From the NCBI GenBank assembly GCA_033032175.1, contig CM065323.1, forward strand, positions 12,028,001 through 12,092,000: a DNA stretch of 64,000 bases. Reading direction: 5' to 3'. A program made the position numbers and the translations under genes. This DNA is from Saturnia japonica (taxonomy: Eukaryota; Arthropoda; Insecta; Lepidoptera; Saturniidae). The first letter of the stretch is position 1. Every line of letters begins with the position of its first letter. The notes under the pieces were generated by a model. It saw nothing but the letters and a program-made list of their open reading frames with translations, did no database searches and had not been told where the DNA came from. This document shows, piece after piece, positions 51,601 through 63,600 of the stretch.

Positions 51601-54600
51601 GTGTCGTAAACAACCGCGGCGCATATTTGTGTAAGCATCGCAGTTTACACACACATGTATAGGGCTTATCGCTTCGATTACGTCATCGAGTAGGCATAGA
51701 AACTAAACGTCGAGAAAGTTAGCGATCATTCACGATTTTTTAAATTGATTATTTAAGTTTATGATTATTTAAGCAGCTCAGGCGCAGCGCCGAGGCAGTT
51801 CAGTTTTTAATTACAAAGCGATAACATCGAGCGATAAAAGGAAGCGAAACCACAGTGAAATAAATAACAGTGTTGTGAATTCGTGTATTTCGTAACTGTG
51901 TGGAATTGAAATAAATATTCTTCACGTCAAACATCGGCATTTTTATTACCCACAGGTGTAACAATATGATTACGATATTGTCATGTAAATTGAATATTTT
52001 TCTTCTTTTATTTCCAGAAGTGAAACTAAGAATAAAGACGACCAGTCGCGAGGAATTCAATAGCGCACTGAGTTCAATCAAAGCTGGAAACTACTTTAAT
52101 TATGATTGCCCAGAGATGTCGCTGACGGGCGTTAAGCTTGGTCTCGAAGAAAGTCTTCCAGGATCGTATATATACGTATTAACCGACGCAACAGCCAAAG
52201 ATTATAGAAAAGTTGATTCTATAAAAATTCTATGCGAGAAAACGCAAAGTCAAGTTTGTAATCATTAACATACAATTTAACCGACGTGTCAGCCAAGTTG
52301 GAAAATTTAAAAAAAATAACAAAAAAGAAAACTATCTTCAATGGTTTTGAGGAGTTGCTTGGTATATCTTCAACAAAGTCGAAGGTCCAATACCAATGAA
52401 ATTAAAATAGGACCTCTCTTGAGGATAATTTTCTTTCAAACAAAAAAAAAAACATCATCTAAATCGGTTCTTAAACAAAGAAGCTATGTCTGAACGTCCA
52501 TTTAAAAAATTCGAATAGAGAAAGTCCTCCATTTTGAAGTCGGTTAAAAAGGGCGTCACTCCGACTAGTGTGTACATTTACACGACCCATTTCGAGCTAC
52601 TTTTGACTCCTTCATAAGTCAAAAACAATTCGACCTACACGCTTGAAATTTTGTATTGTAACCCCCGTGGGTAATAAAAATGCCGATGATTGACGTGAAG
52701 AAGTTTTATTCGAATTCTACACAGTTGCAAAATACACGAACTCACAACACTTATTTATTTCACTGTGGTTTCGCTTCCTTTTATCGCTCGATGTTATCGC
52801 TTTGTAATTCCAAACTGAACTACTTCGGCGCCGCGCCTGAGCCGCTTAAATACCTACACTAAACGATCGTAGAAAAATCGTGAATCATCGCTATCTTTCT
52901 TGACGTTTAGTTGCTATGCCTACTCGATGACGTAATCGAGGTGATAAGCCCTATACATGTGTGTGTAAACTGTGACGTTTAAACAAACATGCGCCGCGGT
53001 TGTTTTATGACGCGAACATTATTTCGAATTACTGAGAAGTATGTAGTTGCTTAGTGATATTTCTGGAACAGGATTTTCTCTCTTTTTAATCGGGTTGTAA
53101 CAAGTCGTAACAGTATGATTAGTAAACCTTCCTTAAGCACCTAGAATCCCAAACTTCACGAATAAACCTATTAGTAATAGTTCTTGTTTAGTAGGATCTA
53201 GAAAATAGCATTTTTATGGCTCACTCATCCAAAACCCTAGACAACTTCTAGGTGACTCAGAAACTGGAAATTTTGTATCAAGGAAGCATATACAAAACAT
53301 ATTTATATCACAGCATTTACAAAGGAAACAAACGAGAAACTTACGCTGACAGTAGTTTCTATTATATTTGTCTTTATTTTGTAACGCTTTTATTAGCTTC
53401 ATACGTAGGTTAGTATGTATGTAATGGAAACTTTGAACATGATTTTGACCCCCTTTAAAACGTCGGATTAACTCGAATTTTGTATCAAGGAAGCATATAC
53501 AAAACATATTTATATCACAGCATTTACAAAGGAAACAAACGAGAAACTTACGCTGACAGTAGTTTCTATTGTATTTGTCTTTATTTTGTAACGCTTTTAT
53601 TAGCTTCATACGTAGGTTAGTATGTATGTAATGGAAACTTTGAACATATCAAGGACCGATGACAATTCAATATTTCAAACAGTTAGTTCCGTTATCCTTA
53701 CTAGAATAATCAGAATTAGCGGGTTTTCTTTTCTAAGCTAGTAGTGTCTTTGCGCCAAGACCAAGAAAGGAAAGTACCAGGCGTGCCGATCACCTATTTC
53801 TCTTATAAGTCACCCGCTTTGAATAAGATGAAATTTTCGGAGGGGAAATCTGAGAACCGGCTATCTCATCCAAGGGAGGCTGCAGGCGCCCAAATTGCTC
53901 ACTTCTCGGATAAGTTACTGACTAAGAATAAACATCAATGATTTCCCGATTTTATTGAAAACACGCTTTTATAGAAAATCCAGTTAAAAAATTGAAAATA
54001 AATTTTGAATTAAGAATAGTGTACATTTTCAAATAAATATTAATTAATAATAGTGTAAATAAGAAAAATATATTTCATTGTAAAAAAAGCGTGGGGTGCT
54101 CTTTTTAAGATATTATCAAAATGATAATCCTAGCTGTACCCCGCGGTTTCACCCGCATATAATTTAAAGAAATCACCCGAGCCGAGTGTTGAATTATTTT
54201 AATTTTGTATTATCTCTCAAACTATGCGTCCAAATAACATGTTGTAAAAAAGGAGTAATATGCCATGTTTTAGAAAGAATGCTCACAAACTAAATTTTAA
54301 TCTTCAATTATTAGCTTCATACGTAGGTTAGTATGTATGTAATGGAAACTTTGAACATGATTTTGACCCCCTTTAAAACGTCGGATTAACTCGAATTTTG
54401 TATCAAGGAAGCATATACAAAACATATTTATATCACAGCATTTACAAAGGAAACAAACGAGAAACTTACGCTGACAGTAGTTTCTATTGTATTCGTCTTT
54501 ATTTTGTAACGCTTTTATTAGCTTCATACGTAGGTTAGTATGTATGTAATGGAAACTTTGAACATATCAAGGACCGATGACAATTCAATATTTCAAACAG

Positions 54601-57600
54601 TTAGTTCCGTTATCCTTACTAGAATAATCAGAATTAGCGGGTTTTCTTTTCTAAGCTAGTAGTGTCTTTGCGCCAAGACCAAGAAAGGAAAGTACCAGGC
54701 GTGCCGATCACCTATTTCTCTTATAAGTCACCCGCTTTGAATAAGATGAAATTTTCGGAGGGGAAATCTGAGAACCGGCTATCTCATCCAAGGGAGGCTG
54801 CAGGCGCCCAAATTGCTCACTTCTCGGATAAGTTACTGACTAAGAATAAACATCAATGATTTCCCGATTTTATTGAAAACACGCTTTTATAGAAAATCCA
54901 GTTAAAAAATTGAAAATAAATTTGAATTAAGAATAGTGTACATTTTCAAATAAATATTAATTAATAATAGTGTAAATAAGAAAAATATATTTCATTGTAA
55001 AAAAAGCGTGGGGTGCTCTTTTTAAGATATTATCAAAATGATAATCCTAGCTGTACCCCGCGGTTTCACCCGCATATAATTTAAAGAAATCACCCGAGCC
55101 GAGTGTTGTATTATTTTAATTTTGTATTATCTCTCAAACTATGCGTCCAAATAACATGTTGTAAAAAAGGAGTAATATGCCATGTTTTAGAAAGAATGCT
55201 CACAAACTAAATTTTAATCTTCAATAAAAAAAATGCAAAATACCTTATTGTGGCTTATGTATAAGAGATATTTATATATACCAATGGGCAATATTTTAGT
55301 AGAACATTGTATTGACGTATCATTAAATAATTTATAACCAAATTGTTCTAGTCCTTACCATTTCAAATTTTCGAACTCTACGTCACTAGGAGGCCGTGTC
55401 CTAAAAGTGCATAACCTCTTTAAGGTTAGAAACCTTCAAATGAGGTACTAATATACTGCGGTGGCTTTCGAGTCACTCCAATTTTAAATAGTATTTGCTT
55501 ATGTTTTTAAGTGAGTTCAACCTTTTTTGAATAAAATCGAAGTAACGAGTTTTCAAACATGTGTTAAAACGTCTTCCATCAATTCGGTTAAAAAAGGTTT
55601 ATGCAAAATTTGAAGCAGATTGGACCAAGGAACCACATTGTCCCATACAAAGTTTGCCCCCCTTTTTCACCTCCTTAGGGGTAGAATTTCGGAAAATCCT
55701 TTCTTATCGGATGGCTACGTACGATCATCGGTTTAGGCTGTGCGTTGATCCATCAGTTATTCAGGACAAAGCATTTTATATGTATAGTTATGCAAATTCG
55801 TGTTTTTAACAGTCTTCAAAAAAGGCGGTTACTCAGTTCGAATGTTTTTGTGGATGTTCAGCCATAACTTCTTTCCTTCTTCTTCTTCTTCCTAACTTGG
55901 CAACCGGTCCTCTTTAATGAAGACCATTTTACCGCCATTATCGAGTGAATTATATTGTCATGTGTTATGACGATATTCAGTATCCCAACTAGATGGTGGC
56001 TCCCTTGTTAGAACTTTCTAGGAAGTTTTTGTGGGATCTCGGAATTAATGCTTTCAGCTTATATTTATAATTCACCTCACTTAGGCACAAAAACCAAACT
56101 ATTGTTAAAACTTGTGGGTCTTGTGGAATAATAGTCTAATAGTTTAATATTCGTGGTTTATTCAGACAGAGTATCGTTGTCTAAGAGGTTACTTTCACGA
56201 ATGAATCATCAAGGCTTGACCTACCCGCTTTTATATCAAAATAATCGTAGTCCTACCCGCTTTATATAAAATTAATCATTGTCCTACCCGCTTTATACCA
56301 AATTAATCGTAAGTAAGTTTACAATATCAATTTATATGATGATTAACTAAATTATTAATTATGAATTATATGTATAATAATAAGGTATAGGTAAATAACT
56401 AGGATAACACTGCGAGTAATTATTATAAATCACAATCTCTGGGCGCTTATGTGTTACTTGCTAACACTATATCACGCAAAACGCCAACAATATTATATAA
56501 TATAGGGTCAAAAACCTAAGTAAATTAATTGAAAATAAAAACCACAACATGTGACTTCAAGATCCCGCCAAAAACTCCAACTTCTTTCTTTATGAACAGA
56601 TTTGGATGAATCTTATTTTGTTTGATAGGGGATACCTAGTGATCCCATTTTAATTTAATTGGCATTGGATCTTCGACTTTAAAGATACATTTGGGAATTC
56701 TTAAGTTGGTTTTTCCTTTTTATTAATAATTGCCTAGTTTTTTGTCAAGGCGTTGATTAATTATCGATAACATGTTAGGATCCAATAGGTGGCGCTGTGG
56801 TCAAGCCATTAACTATAGAAATGGGCAGTACAATGTAATTCACAGCTCGTTTAGTATATTAATTAATAACATTACATAACATAACGTACCATCACGCCTG
56901 TATCCCTGAAGGGTTAGGCAGAGGTGTACTCATGTACACCCCTAGTTTGCCGGGCATATTTTATGGTCCATGTAATAGTCTCATTAGCCTGGTGGTCATA
57001 AACACGACTGCTAATCTCGAAGTCCTAGGTTCGATTCCCAGGTCAAGCAAAGTGTTATTAGGTTTTTCGAAGAAATTCTCAGTAGCAACTTGGGAGTTTC
57101 ATGGTACATAAATATACTTGGAGAACTGTGGGGATACAGGCGTTATAGCATATTATGTTTTTGTTGCAGTCGGGTTTTTTTGTTTCCTTTTTAATAATTT
57201 AGCTTGTTTTAGATCTTGTATTAATATCTACTGTTTTTATTTTAGGTAGTTTTCATTCTAACGGGTGATTGTAATCGGCCTAACAGTAGAGGCTACAAAG
57301 TTTACCACGAGATAGCGGCTGCAAGCAACGGACATGTGTTTCGGGTAAAAAGAAACGAAGTCGACTCTGTAAGTATAATTTTTGTTTATAAACTAGAGGA
57401 CCTGACGACAGTCGCAGTCGTTATTCCTACAATACAAAGCCACACTATGTCCGGTTTTCGTCATGTGTACGCGGTTCGTAATTCCATTAGTGACAAGGGC
57501 CTTTACTTCACTATTGCGATTTCATTGTTCATAGATCAATAAATTTGCCCGCATGCAGATACGGCTGACTCGGGTGTAATATTTTTTTTTCTTCATAGAT

Positions 57601-60600
57601 AGATTTCCGATCTATCGGTGGTCACCGTTAGATTTGGGCCACATCGTCACTTAATATCAGAAGAGATTGTGGCCATAACGATAAACCTATAAACGATAAA
57701 AATTCCAAATTTACTCAAAATCATCGGCATACACCAATGTAATTTTTATTTTATAGGTGCTGAAAACAATCCAGGAGACGATAAGAGGAAGACAGCGTTT
57801 GTTAACTCGGAAAAGTATACCACCGAATGTCCCTACTGAAGTCCCGGTAGGTGTTATTTGTTTATATAATTTTAATTTAATTAGTAGGTGGGTAATTTAA
57901 TTAGAAAGGTAAGGTCACAAGAGTACTCTAAACCGACGAGCATGCATGAAAAGATTAATGAATGTCGAAGAAGCGAAAGAGGTATACCAGGATCGTAGCA
58001 GGTGGAAGGACGTCGTCTCTGTCTACCCCGTTGGGATATAGGCGTGATTTATGTATGTATGTAATATTCATGTTATAACCTAAAGTGCAATACTATAAAG
58101 ATTATATATGTATATACAAATATTTTATTTTATTCTCAAAAGATTGTTTTACCCGTCTGCGTAAATGCAGTAATATTTTTCAAGAGTATGTATGTATTTC
58201 TTTAGCATGCTATGTAGCCTAAACGGCTTGATGGAGTTTAGCATTACGAGGTCTCGTTAGATTTCTCTTAATTGTGGGAGTGACAGAGACTATAATATAA
58301 TATTTAAGCACGATGTTTGGAATTCAGTTAAAATATGTTGAACAATAATTTTTCTATGAATAACTGATGACGGCTGTGCGCGCATAGATCATTACGTGTG
58401 CGCGTTCAAAAAAAGAGCCTTCAGTTGAGTGACGTTCGTGCGGGAGCAACTTGAAGTCGAATTTCGTTCCGAAACAATTAGCCTTAGGAGTCAGAGTCGC
58501 TGATGGCTTTTACAGCTTTACCGGGCTTGGGGGCGAGCGCTTTAGGCACTCAGCTGCGAAAGCGTGGGCAACGAGCGCACAAGGGCGCCAAAGTGGCCGG
58601 ACCTCGGCTTAGACTGTTGCCTCGAACCTATGTACCTATGTGGTGTGCTCGTATCTATGTACATATGTGTGTAATGATGTATGTAGGATGTGGGTAGATA
58701 AGTGATTGCAAGTGCAGAAATACGGGTAATAGAATAACGGGCTACAGGGGTGAATTTTTTTTTCAGCGGCTGCACATCTAGTAATGGTATAACATTGTAA
58801 TTTACCATTATCAATTTCAAACCATTCTGGTAACCAACAACCGCCTGTATTATTAAAAAAAAACATATGTTCAGTTCACACGCGATAGAAGGGAAACCTT
58901 CAGAGAACATAAACGTTACACATGAACCATACACCACGTTGGCTATGACGCCTTTTCTCAAGGTTTTGCAATACGCAGGCGATCAAAGAGTAGATCGAGA
59001 TAACAGGAAACACTTTATAATATATTCTATCTGTCTCTCGCAAGCTAAATCCAATAGATGTACCTGTTTGTCTCTTTTCGTTTCACAGAGTTTCAAATGA
59101 CAAAGGTGCTAAATAAGTTTCTCTTTAATAACTCTATTTTACAGTTCACAGTCGACGACAATACGGAATATGTGATAATTGCCGCTTCAGGTACAGATGT
59201 CGTTTTGGATATTACTGGTCCATCGACGAACATGGAAAAAATTATGTGGACTAGAAATGGAAAGGTAAACAAAGACAAAACCATTAAAAAAAAAAAAAAA
59301 AAAGATTTCAATGAATTTGAAAATTTCCCCGGTGTATCTTCGAATTTGAAGGTCCAATACTAATGAAATTAAATATAAACTGACGTATCTCCTTTCGAAT
59401 GAAAAAATAGTCATCCAAATCAGTTTATAAAGAAAGAAGTTATGGCTGACCATTCATTAAAAAAATATACAATCGATTTGATAACATTCATTGTTCTTTT
59501 GAAGTCGCTTAGATTCCTCTTAATTATGGGATGGTCATAAACTATTTATTATTTAAGTACGACATCTGGGAATTCAATAAAAAGCAAAAATATAATATAA
59601 TAATTAGCTTATTAAATGTTAAAATATTACACTCTATAATTAGGTGGTGAAGATTTCGGATCCTGCTCCTGGTAACTACGTGGCTTTGGTATCGGGTAAC
59701 AGCCCGACGTCCGTAGCTGTCCACGCAAAGACTGACTTCTCTTTCCAGTACGGCTTCTCTAAAGTGGTTCCAATAAGCCTTGCAGACACATCACTTAGAC
59801 CTGTAGCGGGTAAAACCCTTTCATTATAATTTTATCTTTTTTTATGGTATACTAGCTGCGCTTGCGTGGACTATAGAATGCTGTTGGTATTGTGGCGACC
59901 CTCCTTCCACACACAGTAGTCGCGTGCCGGTTATTTTAAAGAAAAAAATATTTATTATTTTATTTCCGCTGGAGTCAAATTATTTTTCTAAAATAAAAGT
60001 AGTAATTTTTTTTTAAAGTAGAGAAACCCTTCTTGGGTACACACTCGCCCGGGGGGACGAGTGGTTATATAGACTCCTACTCACTAAAACTTCAAGGTAT
60101 ACCATCGGTCGCCGTAGTGGGACGACACGGGTCCGCGGTTGCATTCTCCTCGGCGCCACGGCGGCCGGCCCCAGTCGGGCCTCCGGCGCAAGAGAGAGAC
60201 AGTTTGGTACAATCTAGATTGTTTCCCAGACGGCTGAACCAGTGCAATGGGAAGACGGGCCCCCTGACCCATCTTCCCTTGGTTCAGCTAGAGTGAAGGA
60301 AGGAAGCGAAAACGCCCCTTCCTAACACCCAATGTCTACGCTATTCTTTGTCATTGATAGAGTCAGTGACGACGCCCTGCCGTTAGTGGGCGGCGGCTTA
60401 CAACCAGCTCCAGTCATGTGGTGACCCGCCGGCCTACTGGCGTCGGCACACAAGGTGCAGTGAAGCTTTTCAGCCGCACACTCCAGCACCTTGTGGCCAG
60501 GCTGCCCACAGCGGAGACACAGGCCTCCGTGGTCAACCGTCGATGGGCAGTGCGGGCGAGTGTGGTCCACAGCCATACACTTGTAACAGCTCATGGGCCC

Positions 60601-63600
60601 TCTCTCCAGAAGGCGCACACGCGCCGAACTCCAGCCGAACAGTAGACGGCACGCCTCGTCCAACACCCTGGCAGCGGTAGCTGGGAGCGATAGGTGCACC
60701 GCTCCCATGCCCCTACCATAGATGCTTATCTCACGGAGCTTAATCAGGGCTGGCTCGCAGCACCCTTTCCTGGCAGCAGCTGCTACCACTTCCTCGACAG
60801 TCACCGACTCATCTAATCCGACTACCCTCACGCTAGCCTTTTTAATGGGCCTGGCAACTGTGGCTTCACCCTAAACCTAAGTTACTCTTTATAACATCAG
60901 TTAAGTACCAGTGTAAGGCCCGTCAAAATCGGTTCAATCGTTTCGGAGATTACCCGGAACAAACAGACAGACAGACAAAAATTTGAAAATTTGTTTTTTT
61001 TTTTGTTATATGAACCGTGTATACATTTAGTAAAAAGCTTTTATTTTGTCATTACAAAACGACACTTTAATTTATTTATTTATTTAGTTTAGTCTCATAC
61101 AATGTAACAAAGCCTTGTATACAACAATACAACTTAAAGTAAGTTCTTATTTACGTATTTCAGGTATTCAAAATTATTTGGCATTGTCCATTTCTGACCC
61201 TAATAACGAAATTAAAGTAGAATCAGCACAAATATTGGACGCGAATGAGAATGTCATAACGGAAGTACCCTTGAAGAAAGTCTCTGACAATTTTTATATC
61301 ACCAGCCCGTTTGTCGCATCTAACGCTATGTTTAAAATTGCAGTAAGTAAAATAATTCTTGATCGAGTTGGACGATTTCGATGATAAATATAATAATATC
61401 TCAAACACTTAAAATTAAACTTTTCTTTTTACCCATATCTATTGCTGCCCATCCGGCCTTTCTCAGAGTTTTCCTAGTTTGAAAAGCATCCAGGTTGAAA
61501 AGTATCTGGGCAAGGAAAATCGCACTAACTGATTAATAATCAAATAAAACAAATATTCTGTAGAAAATGTAGATTTTAAATGTAGAATTTAATGTATTTC
61601 CGCACTAATCAAAGCGGACCAGCCTAAAAATAAGTTTAATTGGTCCTAGCAAGGCTTAAGGGTCAGCCAATAATAAAACATATTTGTTACTTATTATAAT
61701 AAAGTTTAATCTGAGCAAAATTTACTTTAACATAATCACATTGTAATAGGTATTCAAAGAAATCAAGCAGAGTCTTAGACACTTATACCGAACTGATAAA
61801 ACTAAGGTCAACTGTTATAAATTCCAAAGCCTTAATCCATAAGTTCATCGAACATAATCGATTTAATATAACGAAGCGTTTTGCTTGCACATTTATCATA
61901 CGCACCGCTAAAGAGTGGAACTCTATTCCGGAGTTTGTATTTATTTTTATAGATACTTTCTAGGCAAGTGTACCCTAACATAGACCACATAATATGCAGC
62001 ACACAATCATATGTACATTATACTAAAAATATCTTATTGAATTTCAGGTACAAGGAAAAACAAAAGAAGGAACACCTGTACGGAGAATCTCTAAAACATC
62101 GTTTCTGCCAGAGCCACCTACTACTGGTACGTAAATAATATTAATAAAGCAAAAAAGAAAGAAAAAAAAATTAAACTTAATATTGAAAGACAGATATTGT
62201 AGATAAATTTTTATATATACCGTTAATAATCGTACTTAGTGGTATATTTAAAAGTTGTGATTAGTACAAACGCCGTACTTATTGATGATATATGTATAAT
62301 AAGAAAAATCGAAGCTAGCGTGAAGTAATAAGAAAACGAATTCTAAGTAAATAAATAAAACGTAATGCCTAACACAAATTACATAAATTATAAACTAAAC
62401 AATAAGATATATACATGACTTATATATGTATATAAAGCATAAAACAAAAATAATACATGCAGTAAAAAAACACACTTTATACAAATTAAATATATTTATT
62501 TTAAAGTCCCAGAAGTCACAATCATTGAAGGAGCAAGATCTGGCTTGGAGTACGGAAGCTCTCTTTTGTTGACGTGCAGAGTGACCGCTTATCCTAAACC
62601 AGTGATCGTCTGGAAAGACAATGAAGATAATCTGTTACCAACTAATGTAAGTTAATAAAATTAAACATTTAGGCAACTCGGCTCAAGTAAGACTGTCTTT
62701 ATACTTTGTATTTAGTTTAATAAAGTTAAAGGAAGACAAATTGGTCTATAACTGTTCCCTGAAAGGTATATATTGGTAGTACATACTATAAAGTATATTT
62801 AAATGATTGGGCTTTCGGATCGAAAAGGAAGATAATACACAACAATCTTTTACAAAAAATTCTGATAAAGAAAGCAACTTGTATCGAAACATAATTAATT
62901 GGTTACGGTATTTTTTTTAGGCTCCAGTCGTAGAACCGCCATATCACATAAGTTATCTACAACTGAGCGCCGTGACAATATCGAAAAAGTATTCCTGTCA
63001 AGCCAGCAACAGTGTTGGAAAAGATACGAAAGTAATTGACGTCACTGTAGCTGATCCATTCAAGGTTATCTCTGCTCCTCCTGGTAATTTTCTTTGTTCC
63101 ACATTATCTATATATCCTGTTGTAGATGTTTCTACCACTCTATTGATTGATATTGATCTCTACCTAACATGGAATACATTAAATATATAAATAATATCGA
63201 TGAAATATTTTTTTTTATTTATTTGTTAATTATGAAATTGTTTTTTTTTAAAATAAGAAGTAAGTAAATGAACAAAATTTGTAACTTTAAAATTAATTAC
63301 AAAAGAAAAGGTAAGCAAGTCAGTAGATGCACAATATTACAAACCAGACAAAACTCTAATTTGATGGTCTAGTTATGAGATCAGAGAATTTGGTGAATGC
63401 GGCTAAAGGTACTAAAAACGTTAAACAGAAAGGTGGAATTGTGTTAGGGTTATGCTTAGCTATGACAACAAGTGAGCAATGAACTAACAAATTTCTATCA
63501 TATACCTGCATCGGCAATTAATAAAAATAATGTTTAGCTCGTTTTGTATCTAACAAATCAGGTGCTTTCATATCATCGATTGGAAATACAGACGTAATTT

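Noticed and set aside
51494..53112. One provirus with two LTRs
   Set aside because: The LTRs face opposite ways, have different target duplications, and enclose a host exon in place of gag-pol.
53214..53609. 131-codon minus frame with an internally repeated protein
   Set aside because: The protein repeat only mirrors the 207-bp-spaced DNA repeat; there is no start context, domain or splice support.
56975..57050. tRNA gene on the plus strand
   Set aside because: Same reason: a SINE head with a related copy near 185-345 and no closed acceptor stem.
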